This document shows positions 26,738 through 34,952 of a DNA stretch of 64,000 nt, one piece after another. This stretch comes from JACMNW01 sp963708425 (GTDB lineage Bacteria > Pseudomonadota > Alphaproteobacteria > Rhodobacterales > Rhodobacteraceae): positions 2,232,001 through 2,296,000 of the forward strand of contig OY970206.1 in NCBI GenBank assembly GCA_963708425.1, in the 5' to 3' direction. A model generated the notes under the pieces. It was not told where the DNA came from and did not search any database. It worked only from the letters and a program-made list of their open reading frames with translations. A program made the translations under genes and the position numbers. Positions within the stretch are counted from its first letter, which is position 1; each line of letters opens with the position of its first letter.

Positions 26738-26754
26738 CCGGGACTTACCCGGTT
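26736..26754 (+). other. Hairpin between chorismate mutase and rpsP
   Basis: AACCGGG (26736-26742) and CCCGGTT (26748-26754) form a perfect 7-bp stem with a 5-base loop, overlapping the chorismate mutase stop codon. No T-run follows, so it may be a processing or stability element, not a full terminator. Confidence 0.4.
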
Positions 26755-26779
26755 CAACCAACCCTAAGGAGACTACCCA

Positions 26780-27136
26780 ATGTCAATGAAAATTCGTCTT
26801 GCCCGTGGCGGTTCCAAAAAGCGCCCACACTATTCCATCGTCGCCACCGACAGCCGCATGCCGCGCGATGGCCGCTTTTTGGAAAAGCTGGGCACCTATG
26901 ATCCGCTGCTGGCCAAAGATCACGAAGGCCGCGTCAAGATGGACCTTGATCGTATCGCCTACTGGCTGGGCCAAGGCGCACAGCCAACAGACCGCGTCGC
27001 ACGGTTCCTGGAGGCCGCCGGCGTTCGCCCAAAAACCGCCCGCAGCAACCCCAAAGCAGCCGTTCCCGGCAAGCGCATGACCGACCTCGCCGCCAAGAAA
27101 GCCGCCCGCGCCGCCGCCCCTGCAGACGCCGAATAA
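26780..27136 (+). CDS. rpsP: 30S ribosomal protein S16
   Basis: The 118-residue protein begins MSMKIRLARGGSKKRPHYSIVATDSRMPRDGRFLEKLGTYDP-style sequence typical of S16. The C-terminal extension (KKAARAAAPADAE) is Ala-rich, as in other alphaproteobacteria. AAGGAG lies 11-16 bases before the ATG. Its partners rimM and trmD follow, with bluB inserted between rpsP and rimM. Confidence 0.96.
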   Translation: MSMKIRLARGGSKKRPHYSIVATDSRMPRDGRFLEKLGTYDPLLAKDHEGRVKMDLDRIAYWLGQGAQPTDRVARFLEAAGVRPKTARSNPKAAVPGKRMTDLAAKKAARAAAPADAE

Positions 27137-27142
27137 ACCGCT

Positions 27143-27775
27143 GTGACGGCCAGCTTTTCGCCAGAATTCCGGGCAGAGCTGTGTCGCCTCATGCAATGGC
27201 GGCGCGACGTGCGACGCTTTCGTAAAGACCCCGTAGAGGCAGCGGTTCTTGACCGCTGCCTCTACGCTTTCACCCTTGCCCCGTCGGTTGGCCTGTCCGA
27301 GCCATGGCGGCTGATCGAGGTCACATCAGACGCCGTCCGCGCCGCCGCCATCGCCAATTTCAAAGCGGCAAATGCCGAAGCCCTGGCAGGCTACAGCGAT
27401 GAAAAGGCTAACCTTTACGCCTCTTTGAAACTATCCGGCATGCAAGATGCCCCAATACATCTGGCCGTTTACTGTGATGATGCCACCCCAAAAGGTGCAG
27501 GTCTTGGGGCCAATACGATGCCAGAAACGCGCGCTTATTCCGTGGTTGGCGCGATCAATCTGTTCTGGCTTCTGGCTCGTGCCGAAGGCCTAGGCGTAGG
27601 TTGGGTTTCTATCCTTGATCCGGTCCAACTGGCGCAAGATCTGAAAACCCCTGACGATTGGCGGCTTATCGGCTATCTCTGCGTTGGTTGGCCCGAAAGC
27701 CACGATGATACACCGGAATTGGAACGCGCAGGTTGGGATGTTCGCACCCCCACCCTGATACGGGAGACGCGCTAA
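27143..27775 (+). CDS. bluB: 5,6-dimethylbenzimidazole synthase BluB
   Basis: BluB breaks down reduced FMN with oxygen to form the lower ligand of vitamin B12. The 210-residue nitroreductase-like protein has MQWRRDVRRFRKDPV, APSVGLSEPWRLI, GLGANTMPETRAYSVVGAINLFWLLARAEGLGVGWVSIL and the CVGWPE end. The start is GTG 27143, 6 bases after the rpsP stop. No other cobalamin genes are nearby; its place in a ribosome operon is unusual but in step with tight local packing. Confidence 0.9.
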   Translation: MTASFSPEFRAELCRLMQWRRDVRRFRKDPVEAAVLDRCLYAFTLAPSVGLSEPWRLIEVTSDAVRAAAIANFKAANAEALAGYSDEKANLYASLKLSGMQDAPIHLAVYCDDATPKGAGLGANTMPETRAYSVVGAINLFWLLARAEGLGVGWVSILDPVQLAQDLKTPDDWRLIGYLCVGWPESHDDTPELERAGWDVRTPTLIRETR

Positions 27776-28282
27776 ATGATAGCAGACCGCATCTGTGTTG
27801 GTGCCATCGCAGGCTCTTTCGGCCTGCAAGGCGAGGTGCGGCTGAAATCATTCTGCTCCACCCCCGAGGCCATCGCCACCTACGGCGAGCTTACCACCGA
27901 AGACGGCCAGCGCAGCTTTAACATCAAATTAACCCGCCCGGTGGCAAATGGCCTTGGTGCGCGGTTGACCGGCATCGCCACCAAAGAACAGGCCGACGCC
28001 CTGAAAGGCACCAGCCTTTATGCCGATCGCACCAAACTGCCCTCGCTGCCCGATGATGAATTCTACCATACCGACCTGATCGGCATGGAAGTGCGCGATA
28101 CCGGCGGCGCTGTCATCGGCACCGTGCAAGCGGTCCACAACCACGGCGCGGGTGATCTGCTGGAAATCATGGGGCCGGGCATGAAGACGGCCCTGCTGTT
28201 GCCTTTCACCCGTGCGATCATCCCAACCGTTGATCTGGCCGCGCGCCGCATCGTGGCAGATTTGCCCGAAGGGCTAGACTAA
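27776..28282 (+). CDS. rimM: Ribosome maturation factor RimM
   Basis: RimM binds S19 and helps mature the 30S head. The 168-residue protein has the N-terminal VGAIAGSFGLQGEVRLKSF, LKGTSLYADRTKLP, and the PRC-barrel part DEFYHTDLIGMEV and GAGDLLEIMGP. It starts directly after the bluB stop (TAA then ATG). It belongs to the rpsP-rimM-trmD-rplS set. Confidence 0.94.
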   Translation: MIADRICVGAIAGSFGLQGEVRLKSFCSTPEAIATYGELTTEDGQRSFNIKLTRPVANGLGARLTGIATKEQADALKGTSLYADRTKLPSLPDDEFYHTDLIGMEVRDTGGAVIGTVQAVHNHGAGDLLEIMGPGMKTALLLPFTRAIIPTVDLAARRIVADLPEGLD

Positions 28283-28332
28283 ACCGCTGTAACCGCTGTA
28301 AATTGCGAAAAAAGATCAAGATGGGAACAGTC

Positions 28333-28788
28333 ATGGAACACCGCAGGCGCTTTTTGATGGCGGCAAACGCGTTGCTGTATTTCGGCCCCTTGCTGGCTGG
28401 CTTGGGTGGATTTGGCTGGGGCTTTGTCGCGGTGTTCACCGCGATTTTCGTGCTCTGGCTGCTCATCCTGCAACCGATGGAATTCCCGATCAACCGCGCC
28501 GAATGGCTATCCACCGATGCTTGGATCGCCGTTTCCGCCCGCGCTGCCGTGCAACTGCTGCTGGTGGTCGTGCTGTTCGGCATCGGTCGGGGCATCGGCG
28601 GCATTCTGGGGGCAATCCCGGCATTTCCAGTCATGCTGCCGCTTGCGATCTCGTTCCTGTCGATTCCGCTGGCCCGCTTGATCTGGGATCCATGGGCACA
28701 ACCCCCGGCACCACCAATCGCGGCCCCGGCTCCAAACCCACCGGCTGAGGCCACCCCACCAACACCAGATACCAGCACGCCGAACTAA
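28333..28788 (+). CDS. Uncharacterised inner-membrane protein between rimM and trmD
   Basis: The 151-residue protein has four hydrophobic segments (about residues 10-28, 30-47, 72-90 and 95-120) and a Pro/Ala-rich tail from about 125. I recognise no enzyme motif. ATG 28333 has GGGA upstream; ATG 28321 is also in frame. Its location inside the ribosome-maturation operon suggests co-transcription only; a role in translation cannot be claimed. Confidence 0.7.
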   Translation: MEHRRRFLMAANALLYFGPLLAGLGGFGWGFVAVFTAIFVLWLLILQPMEFPINRAEWLSTDAWIAVSARAAVQLLLVVVLFGIGRGIGGILGAIPAFPVMLPLAISFLSIPLARLIWDPWAQPPAPPIAAPAPNPPAEATPPTPDTSTPN

Positions 28789-28836
28789 CCGGCAAACCCC
28801 TATCCGACAGCCCGATTTCGCGCTAGAAGCCGCGCC

Positions 28837-29652
28837 ATGACTGATGCACCCGATCCAAAGCTGAAATCGCATGGCAGGCTGACCATTTCCGCCTCAGTCG
28901 CCCCGCGCGACCTGATGGAAGGTGCCCCGCGCGTGAAAGGCGCATGGGAAGCGCGGATTATCACCCTGTTCCCCGAGGCATTCCCCGGCACGCTGGGCCT
29001 GTCTTTAACGGGCAAAGCCTTGGACCAAGGCCTATGGCGGCTGGAAACCATCGACTTGCGCCCTTTGGGGGAAGGCAAACACCGCAATGTCGATGACAGC
29101 CCCGCAGGCGGGGGTGCCGGCATGGTGCTGCGGGCCGATGTGGTAGACCGCGCCTTTACCGCCGCCGCCGTCAACACCCCCAAATCCCGCGCCCGCTGGC
29201 CAATCCTGTACCTGTCACCCCGCGGCAAACCCTTCGATCAAGCCATGGCCGGCCGCTTCGCCGCCTGCGACGGCATCACCCTGCTGTGTGGCCGCTTTGA
29301 GGGCGTCGATCAGCGGGTACTTAATCATCACGCCGTCGAAGAGGTCAGCCTTGGCGATTTCATCCTGACCGGCGGCGAAATTGCCGCGCAGGCCCTGCTG
29401 GATGCCACCGTGCGCCTGCTGCCAAACGTGCTGGGCAACCAAGCCTCAACCGAGGAGGAATCCTTCGCCGACGGCCTGCTGGAATTCCCGCAATTCACCA
29501 GGCCAACCGTCTGGAATGGCCGCCCCATCCCTGATGTCCTGCAATCCGGCCACCACGGCGAAATCGCCAAATGGCGAAAAACGCAGGCCGAGGAAATAAC
29601 CAAGGAACGGCGTCCCGATTTGTGGGCAGCGTATCTGGCGCGCAGACGCTAG
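28837..29652 (+). CDS. trmD: tRNA (guanine-37-N1) methyltransferase TrmD
   Basis: TrmD methylates G37 next to the anticodon and prevents frameshifting. The 271-residue SPOUT enzyme has RIITLFPEAFPG, DDSPAGGGAGMVLR, the trefoil-knot segments YLSPRGKPFDQ, LLCGRFEGVDQR, and GDFILTGGE, plus the C-terminal DVLQSGHHGEIAKWR. The N-terminus carries about 40 extra residues before the usual start, so a later start cannot be excluded. An intrinsic terminator follows. Confidence 0.95.
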   Translation: MTDAPDPKLKSHGRLTISASVAPRDLMEGAPRVKGAWEARIITLFPEAFPGTLGLSLTGKALDQGLWRLETIDLRPLGEGKHRNVDDSPAGGGAGMVLRADVVDRAFTAAAVNTPKSRARWPILYLSPRGKPFDQAMAGRFAACDGITLLCGRFEGVDQRVLNHHAVEEVSLGDFILTGGEIAAQALLDATVRLLPNVLGNQASTEEESFADGLLEFPQFTRPTVWNGRPIPDVLQSGHHGEIAKWRKTQAEEITKERRPDLWAAYLARRR

Positions 29653-29709
29653 GCCGGTATCGCTTGACCCACCATGCCCCTCAGCTTATACGCCCCCTGT
29701 CCGGGGTCT

Positions 29710-29736
29710 AATCGCCCAACGGGCCCGATTCTTTTT
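29710..29736 (+). terminator. Intrinsic terminator after trmD
   Basis: AATCG-CCC and GGG-CCGATT-type arms (29710-29717 and 29721-29730) form a stem with one bulged C and a 3-base loop, followed by CTTTTT to 29736. It separates the rpsP-trmD transcript from rplS. Confidence 0.65.
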
Positions 29737-29813
29737 GCCGTAACACCTGCCTTCTTCGTCAGATGTGGCCCCGAGGATCGGTCGAAAATAGCAGGCCCCA
29801 TCTCTGGCGGGCT

Positions 29814-29827
29814 TACCACGCGTGGTA
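29814..29827. promoter_or_regulatory. Palindrome with CACGCGTG core upstream of rplS
   Basis: TACCACGCGTGGTA is a perfect 14-bp palindrome, 80 bases before the rplS start. The 8-bp core CACGCGTG also forms the centre of the palindrome at 35032-35047 before atpI. It could be an operator for a dimeric regulator or part of a leader fold; no regulator is identified. Confidence 0.4.
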
Positions 29828-29906
29828 GGGACCCGGTTGAAGAACAGAAGCTCTGGTGCGGCATCACTTCGTGGGAAAACCACGAGCATTCGAAAGGACC
29901 AAGCGC

Positions 29907-30290
29907 ATGAACCTGATCGCGCAGATCGAGGCCGAACAGATTGCGGCTCTCGGCAAGACCATCCCGGATTTCAAAGCGGGCGACACTGTTAAAGTCGGCT
30001 ACAAAGTTACCGAAGGCACCCGTTCGCGCGTGCAGATTTACGAAGGCGTTGTGATTGGCCGCAAAGGTGGGGCGACCATCTCTGCCTCGTTCACCGTTCG
30101 TAAAATCTCGTTTGGCGAAGGTGTGGAGCGGGTGTTCCCGCTGTATTCCACCAATATCGACAGCATCGAAGTTGTCCGTCGTGGCCGTGTGCGCCGCGCC
30201 AAGCTGTATTACCTTCGTGATCGTCGCGGCAAATCTGCCCGGATCATGGAAGATACCAATTACAAAGCCCAAGACAGCGCCAGCGCGTAA
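29907..30290 (+). CDS. rplS: 50S ribosomal protein L19
   Basis: The 127-residue protein shows the L19 pattern: MNLIAQIEAEQI, FKAGDTVKVGYKVTEG, RVQIYEGVVIGRKG, SFTVRKISFGEGVERVFPLYS and the basic RGRVRRAKLYYLRDRRGKSARI tail. AAAGGA precedes ATG 29907; the longer frame was rejected. It has its own promoter region after the trmD terminator and is followed 11 bases later by rpmE. Confidence 0.96.
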   Translation: MNLIAQIEAEQIAALGKTIPDFKAGDTVKVGYKVTEGTRSRVQIYEGVVIGRKGGATISASFTVRKISFGEGVERVFPLYSTNIDSIEVVRRGRVRRAKLYYLRDRRGKSARIMEDTNYKAQDSASA

Positions 30291-30301
30291 GGACCGGACC
30301 G

Positions 30302-30523
30302 ATGAAAGCAGATACTCACCCCGATTATCACACGATCAACGTCAAGATGACCGACGGCACCGTGTTCCAGACCCGCACCACCTGGGGCAAGGAAGGCGAT
30401 CAGATGGCGCTTGATATCGACCCATCCGTTCATCCAGCCTGGACCGGCGGGTCCGCCAAGCTGCTGGATACCGGTGGCCGCGTGTCCAAGTTCAAGAACA
30501 AATATTCCGGCATGGGCTTTTGA
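30302..30523 (+). CDS. rpmE: 50S ribosomal protein L31
   Basis: The 73-residue protein begins MKADTHPDYHTINVKMTDGT and contains DIDPSVHPAWTGG and RVSKFKNKY, as in alphaproteobacterial L31. The four zinc-binding cysteines of the C+ type are absent, so this is a Zn-independent form. It is co-transcribed with rplS. Confidence 0.94.
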   Translation: MKADTHPDYHTINVKMTDGTVFQTRTTWGKEGDQMALDIDPSVHPAWTGGSAKLLDTGGRVSKFKNKYSGMGF

Positions 30524-30624
30524 TCGCGCCGCGGAACTGCTCAACTCATTGTCGGTTCCGCCACCTGGAATAATTGCGATCAAAGGCTTGGCGTCTTCCC
30601 AAGCAGGAATGTTGTAAATACACT

Positions 30625-30655
30625 AAAGGCGCGCCGGGGTTCTGGTGCGCCTTTT
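30625..30655 (+). terminator. Intrinsic terminator between rpmE and mipZ
   Basis: AAAGGCGC (30625-30632) pairs perfectly with GCGCCTTT (30647-30654) across a 14-base loop; the T-run overlaps the stem end. The distance from the rpmE stop is 101 bases. mipZ starts 24 bases beyond, so its promoter must lie upstream of or within this hairpin, or read-through supplies it. Confidence 0.6.
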
Positions 30656-30678
30656 GCATCAGGTCCGGGGGGGTCCGC

Positions 30679-31488
30679 GTGGCGCATATCATTGTTGTGG
30701 GTAACGAAAAGGGTGGGTCGGGCAAGTCCACCACTTGTATGCATGTGGCCACGGCCCTTGTGCGCATGGGGCACCGGGTTGGTGCATTAGACTTGGATCT
30801 GCGGCAGAAAAGCTTTGGCCGCTATGTCGAAAACCGCCTCGCCTATCTGCGCCGCACTGGCCTGACCCTGCCATCCCCAGACTACCGCGATCTGCCCGAA
30901 ATTGATGCCGCCACCATTCCGCCCGGTGAAAACGCCTATGACCACCGCCTGTCCGCCGCAATTTCGATGTTGGAGCCAGTGTCGGATTTCATCCTGATAG
31001 ATTGCCCCGGCTCGCATACCCGGCTTAGCCAGGTTGCCCATTCGTTGGCCGATACCCTGATCACACCGCTGAATGACAGCTTCATCGATTTCGATCTGCT
31101 GGCACGGATGGACCATGAAACAGGCAAAGTCAAAGGCCCGTCGATCTATTCCGAAATGGTCTGGAATGCGCGCCAGCTTCGGGCGCAGGCCGGGCTGAAA
31201 CCGATCGATTGGATCGTGCTGCGCAATCGGCTTGGCGCCCAACAGATGCACAACAAGAAAAAGGTTGGCGCCGCACTGGAAGATCTATCCAAACGTATCG
31301 GCTTTCGCGTGGCACCGGGGTTTTCCGAACGGGTTATCTTCCGGGAGCTGTTCCCACGCGGCATAACCCTGCTGGATTTGAAAGACACTGGTGTAGATCA
31401 GTTGAACATCTCGAACATCGCGGCCCGGCAAGAGGTCCGCGATCTGATCCGCGAGCTTAGGCTGCCAGGAGTGTCCGTTGATTTTTGA
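30679..31488 (+). CDS. mipZ: Division-site ATPase MipZ
   Basis: MipZ forms a gradient from the chromosome poles and blocks FtsZ assembly away from midcell, as shown in Caulobacter. The 269-residue protein has the deviant Walker A KGGSGKSTT (residues 11-19), ALDLDLRQKSFGRYVENR after it, and the conserved ILIDCPGSHTRLSQVAHSLADTLITPLNDSFIDFD segment. I chose GTG 30679, preceded by GGGGGGG, because this puts the P-loop at the usual place; the open frame upstream crosses a terminator. The last 32 bases overlap a convergent small gene. Confidence 0.92.
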   Translation: MAHIIVVGNEKGGSGKSTTCMHVATALVRMGHRVGALDLDLRQKSFGRYVENRLAYLRRTGLTLPSPDYRDLPEIDAATIPPGENAYDHRLSAAISMLEPVSDFILIDCPGSHTRLSQVAHSLADTLITPLNDSFIDFDLLARMDHETGKVKGPSIYSEMVWNARQLRAQAGLKPIDWIVLRNRLGAQQMHNKKKVGAALEDLSKRIGFRVAPGFSERVIFRELFPRGITLLDLKDTGVDQLNISNIAARQEVRDLIRELRLPGVSVDF

Positions 31489-31621
31489 ACAGCGCTTTCT
31501 GGGCGGCATACTTTGCCTCGCGCGCTTCGATCCGGCGCAAACGAAGATCGAACGCATCCGGCGCTTTTTCGGCTTTTTCCGTCAGTCCAAGGTGGGCGAG
31601 TAGGGCGTTTGCGTATTTCAT
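31457..31621 (-). CDS. Small protein, 54 residues, tail overlapping mipZ
   Basis: A 54-residue frame encodes a helical, Ala/Arg/Lys-rich protein starting MKYANALLAHLGLTEKAEK and ending KNQRTLLAA. TGGAG lies 8 bases before the ATG, a good ribosome site. The last 33 bases, including the stop codon, are antisense to the mipZ 3' end. I do not recognise the family. The position convergent to mipZ and the clear ribosome site argue for a real gene. Confidence 0.65.
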   Translation of the reverse strand: MKYANALLAHLGLTEKAEKAPDAFDLRLRRIEAREAKYAAQKALFKNQRTLLAA

Positions 31622-31837
31622 CGTGTGCTCCAGTGCTGTCTTACTATACCGCTAGTTGTGGTTAATCAGCGCGGCGAAACTTAGGCACACAAAAGGGCAT
31701 GTCAGGGCGTTTTTGGGTTCGCACTGAACAATCGGTTTCTGATATTGCCGTAATTCCCGACGAAATTTGCGCCCGGCTTGCCGCTACCGTCTGCCCAATG
31801 TTATGCCGGTTTGACCAAGATTTGCAGGAATAAACCC

Positions 31838-33364
31838 GTGGCCAACCCCCTATTCGACGCGCTTTTCGCCCGGTTGGCCAACCGGTCCACGCCGTTAATG
31901 ATCATGGCAGATCACGGCGAAATCGCAGCCAATACCTTTCACGGCATGATCTGCCGCCAATCCAACGCCCTGCATCAATCAGGCGTAGCGCCCGGCGACA
32001 GAATCGCAGCCCAAATCGCCAAAACGCCCCAAGCCTTGGCGCTATACGGCGCATCCGTCGCGCTAGGTGCGGTATTCCTGCCCTTGAACCCCGCCTACAC
32101 CGATGCCGAACTCACCTATTTCCTGACCGACGCCAACCCGACAATCCTGATTTGCGACGATACGCGCAGACCGGGGCTGGTGCCGATCGCCGCCAGCCTC
32201 GGCATCACCCTGCTAACTCTGAATGCTGATGGGTCCGGCAGCCTGACCGACGCCGCCGAACATCAACCAAACACCTTTACCCCGGTCCCGCGCCAACCAG
32301 ATGACCTTGCCGCACTCCTGTACACGTCCGGCACCACTGGCCGATCCAAAGGCGCCATGCTTACCCATAACAACCTGCTGTCCAACGCTCTGGTGCTGGC
32401 CGACCTCTGGCAGTTCACGTCGCAAGACACGCTCCTCCACGCCTTGCCGATCTTCCACACCCACGGCCTGTTCGTCGCCTCCAACATCACTCTGCTCACT
32501 GGCGGCACGATGATCTTCCTGCCAACATTTGACCTCCCCACCATCCTGCGCCACCTCCCCCGCGCCACCACGATGATGGGCGTGCCCACCTTCTACACCC
32601 GCCTGCTGGCCGATCCCGGGTTCGACCAAGCCGCAGCCGCCCACATGCGCCTGTTCATCTCCGGCTCCGCCCCGCTGCTCGCCGATACTCACCGCGCATT
32701 CGAGGCGCGCACAGGCCAGCGGATTTTAGAACGCTACGGCATGACAGAAACCAACATGAACACCTCGAACCCTTATGTGGGGGAGCGCAGGGCAGGCACG
32801 GTTGGCTTTGCCCTGCTGGGGGTAGACATCAAAATCACCGACAGCGGCTCTGAAATCGCGCAAGGCGCTGTCGGCGTCATCGAAGTGCGCGGCCAGAACG
32901 TGTTCAAAGGCTACTGGAACATGCCCGACAAAACGCAGCAAGACCTGCGCCCCGACGGTTTTTTCATCACCGGCGATCTGGGGATGATAGATGCCGACGG
33001 CTACCTGCACATCGTCGGCCGCCAAAAAGACCTGATCATCACCGGCAGCTTCAACGTCTACCCCAAAGAGGTGGAACTGCTGCTAGACGCCACCCCCGGC
33101 GTCGCGGAAAGTGCCGTAATCGGCTTGCCACACCCGGACTTTGGCGAGACAGTGTTTGCCGTGCTGACCGCGATGCCGGGGGTAGTGCTGAACCCGGATC
33201 AGGTTCTGGCAAACCTGCAAGGCCAACTCGCCCGCTTCAAGCAGCCGAAAGCCGCAGTTGTGGTGCGCGAGTTGCCAAGGAACGCGATGGGCAAGGTGCA
33301 GAAGAATGTGCTCAGGGCGGAGTATGGGGGGTGGTTTGGGGGAGGGGGCTCACAAACTGGCTAG
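31838..33364 (+). CDS. matB: Malonyl-CoA synthetase (MatB-like acyl-CoA ligase)
   Basis: The 508-residue AMP-forming ligase would join malonate to CoA. Motifs are LLYTSGTTGRSKGAMLTH (A3), IFHTHGLFVASN, ERYGMTETNMNTSNPYVGERRAGTVG (A5), FFITGDLG, GRQKDLIITGSFNVYP and the catalytic Lys in NAMGKVQK. ERYGMTETNMN and RRAGTVG are typical of MatB. The start is GTG 31838 after GCAGGAA. Its usual partner, malonyl-CoA decarboxylase, is not in the window. Other short-acid specificity remains possible. Confidence 0.83.
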   Translation: MANPLFDALFARLANRSTPLMIMADHGEIAANTFHGMICRQSNALHQSGVAPGDRIAAQIAKTPQALALYGASVALGAVFLPLNPAYTDAELTYFLTDANPTILICDDTRRPGLVPIAASLGITLLTLNADGSGSLTDAAEHQPNTFTPVPRQPDDLAALLYTSGTTGRSKGAMLTHNNLLSNALVLADLWQFTSQDTLLHALPIFHTHGLFVASNITLLTGGTMIFLPTFDLPTILRHLPRATTMMGVPTFYTRLLADPGFDQAAAAHMRLFISGSAPLLADTHRAFEARTGQRILERYGMTETNMNTSNPYVGERRAGTVGFALLGVDIKITDSGSEIAQGAVGVIEVRGQNVFKGYWNMPDKTQQDLRPDGFFITGDLGMIDADGYLHIVGRQKDLIITGSFNVYPKEVELLLDATPGVAESAVIGLPHPDFGETVFAVLTAMPGVVLNPDQVLANLQGQLARFKQPKAAVVVRELPRNAMGKVQKNVLRAEYGGWFGGGGSQTG

Positions 33365-33546
33365 GAGCAGAAGCTTGGCATGTTAAACGGCCGCTATGCG
33401 GACTAAAGCGGTCGTTGATGTCCGCTCGGCCAGTGACCGTTTTCCCGACTTCCGCTGAAAACGACCCAAAATGTCGTGATCCCGGTAGCGTGCAGCTTAC
33501 CAAGAGACTGTAGTGGGATATTTGCACCTCAATCGTGGGCGAGCCA

Positions 33547-34398
33547 ATGCAACTTGCGGCCAGTGACCTGATCAACCTCGAAAACTATCCGATTTCGACG
33601 CCCGGACCTTTGCGTGAAGCAATCTTGACCCGGGTGCGCGGTGAGCTTGAATTGCGAGGATGCGCAGTCCTCAAGGGCTTCCTGAAACCGACAGGGATTG
33701 CCGCTGCAGTTGCAGAAGCCGATGGCGTAGCAGACAAAGGCCACCGCAGTTACTCGCGCACCAACGCTTATTTCACAACGGACGACTTGAGCCTGCCCGA
33801 GACCGATCCGAGACGCCGGTTCTTTGACAGGTCGAATGCGTTCATCCCGGCTGATAACTTTGATTCAGATGGCGCTTTGCGAACCATCGTCAACAGCGAA
33901 GGGTTCGACACGTTCATTCGTGAATGTCTTCAGGAACCCGAAGACCGTTTCTTTCGCTATGCCGACCCGCTGGCCGACGTGATCGTGAATGCGGCCTGGG
34001 AGGGGAACGGGTTCCCGTGGCACTTCGACACCAACAATTTCACCGTCACGCTGGCGCTCCAGAACGCAGACTGTGGCGGAGCCTTCGAGTACGCCCCAAT
34101 GATACGCAACAGCGACGACGAGAACTTTGACGAGGTTTTCAAGGTCCTAGACGGCACCTCCGACAAAGTGATTTCGTTGAGGCTCGAACCCGGCGATCTG
34201 CAGCTATTCAAGGGACGCTACTCACTGCATCGGGTCGCACCCCTGGAAGGCTCGACGCCCCGCTACGTTGCAATTCTTTCCTATGCGCAGGAGCGAGGCA
34301 TGGTGGGTAGCGTCGAGCGCACCCGACAGCTCTATGGAAGAACACTGGCTATCCACCACGAGCGAGCCGGGCAGCGGGGAGACGCCTTGATTGATTGA
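33547..34398 (+). CDS. HalD/BesD-like Fe(II)/2-oxoglutarate oxygenase, HxD type
   Basis: The 283-residue protein resembles the HalD/BesD (ArpA-like) family acting on free amino acids. Iron ligands are visible: His159 and Asp161 in FPWHFDTNNFTVTLALQ and His228 in GRYSLHRVAP; Arg239 would hold 2-oxoglutarate. BesD-type halogenases have Gly in place of the Asp, so this one is predicted to hydroxylate. Other family features are GGAFEYAPMIR, LRLEPGDLQLFKGRY and ER-RQLYGRT at the end. ATG 33547 was preferred to GTG 33535. Substrate unknown; the neighbours give no pathway. Confidence 0.72.
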   Translation: MQLAASDLINLENYPISTPGPLREAILTRVRGELELRGCAVLKGFLKPTGIAAAVAEADGVADKGHRSYSRTNAYFTTDDLSLPETDPRRRFFDRSNAFIPADNFDSDGALRTIVNSEGFDTFIRECLQEPEDRFFRYADPLADVIVNAAWEGNGFPWHFDTNNFTVTLALQNADCGGAFEYAPMIRNSDDENFDEVFKVLDGTSDKVISLRLEPGDLQLFKGRYSLHRVAPLEGSTPRYVAILSYAQERGMVGSVERTRQLYGRTLAIHHERAGQRGDALID

Positions 34399-34557
34399 CT
34401 GACCGGCTGAACCAACTTGCGGCGCTGCCAAACTGTGGTCGGCTTCGGAAACCTGTCCGGCCAGTAAGCGGTCATTGGAGCGGCCAGCAGTATAAAGCAA
34501 ACCGGGCTCGATTCAGTCCTTCGGCAGTAGTTGGTTGCCTCCGCTATGATCTCTCCC

Positions 34558-34881
34558 CTACCCCTCAATCTCCTGCGCCAAGAACCGCTCGAAATCATCC
34601 AGATCAATCGGGTCGAACTGCCCAAATCCCTGCATCCACACAGACGCCGCGCGCATCGCGTCGGGGTCGAGTTTGCACCATTTGACCCGGCCGCGCTTTT
34701 CTTGGACGATCAATCCAGCATCGGCCAGCACAGCAAGATGCTTCGATATGGCCGCCAGCGACATCACGAACGGCTCGGCCACATCGGTGACGGCCATGTC
34801 ATCCTCCAGCAACATCGTCAGGATTGCCCGGCGGGTCGGGTCGGCAAGGGCGGCAAAGATGGCGTCAAGCTTTTGGGTCAT
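34558..34881 (-). CDS. ArsR-family transcriptional regulator
   Basis: The 107-residue protein is a winged-helix ArsR regulator: DAIFAALADPTRRAILTMLLEDDMAVTDVAEPFVMSLAAISKHLAVLADAGLI. It lacks the metal-binding ELCVCDL motif, so it is not an arsenic sensor. This subtype usually precedes an SRPBCC (AHSA1) gene, but none follows here. ATG 34881 was preferred to TTG 34917. Two inverted repeats lie between it and the divergent atp operon and could be its operators. Confidence 0.85.
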   Translation of the reverse strand: MTQKLDAIFAALADPTRRAILTMLLEDDMAVTDVAEPFVMSLAAISKHLAVLADAGLIVQEKRGRVKWCKLDPDAMRAASVWMQGFGQFDPIDLDDFERFLAQEIEG

Positions 34882-34952
34882 GGCGGAAGTCTTGGCGGCG
34901 TGGGGCAGGATCGTCAACCAGTTGGTTGAATATGGTGGGTGGGACAGGGGGT

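Noticed and set aside
33365..33546. Possible start of a mobile element before the oxygenase gene
   Set aside because: The short stretch has several imperfect repeats of GCGGTC/GACCG type but no terminal inverted repeats, target duplication or transposase.
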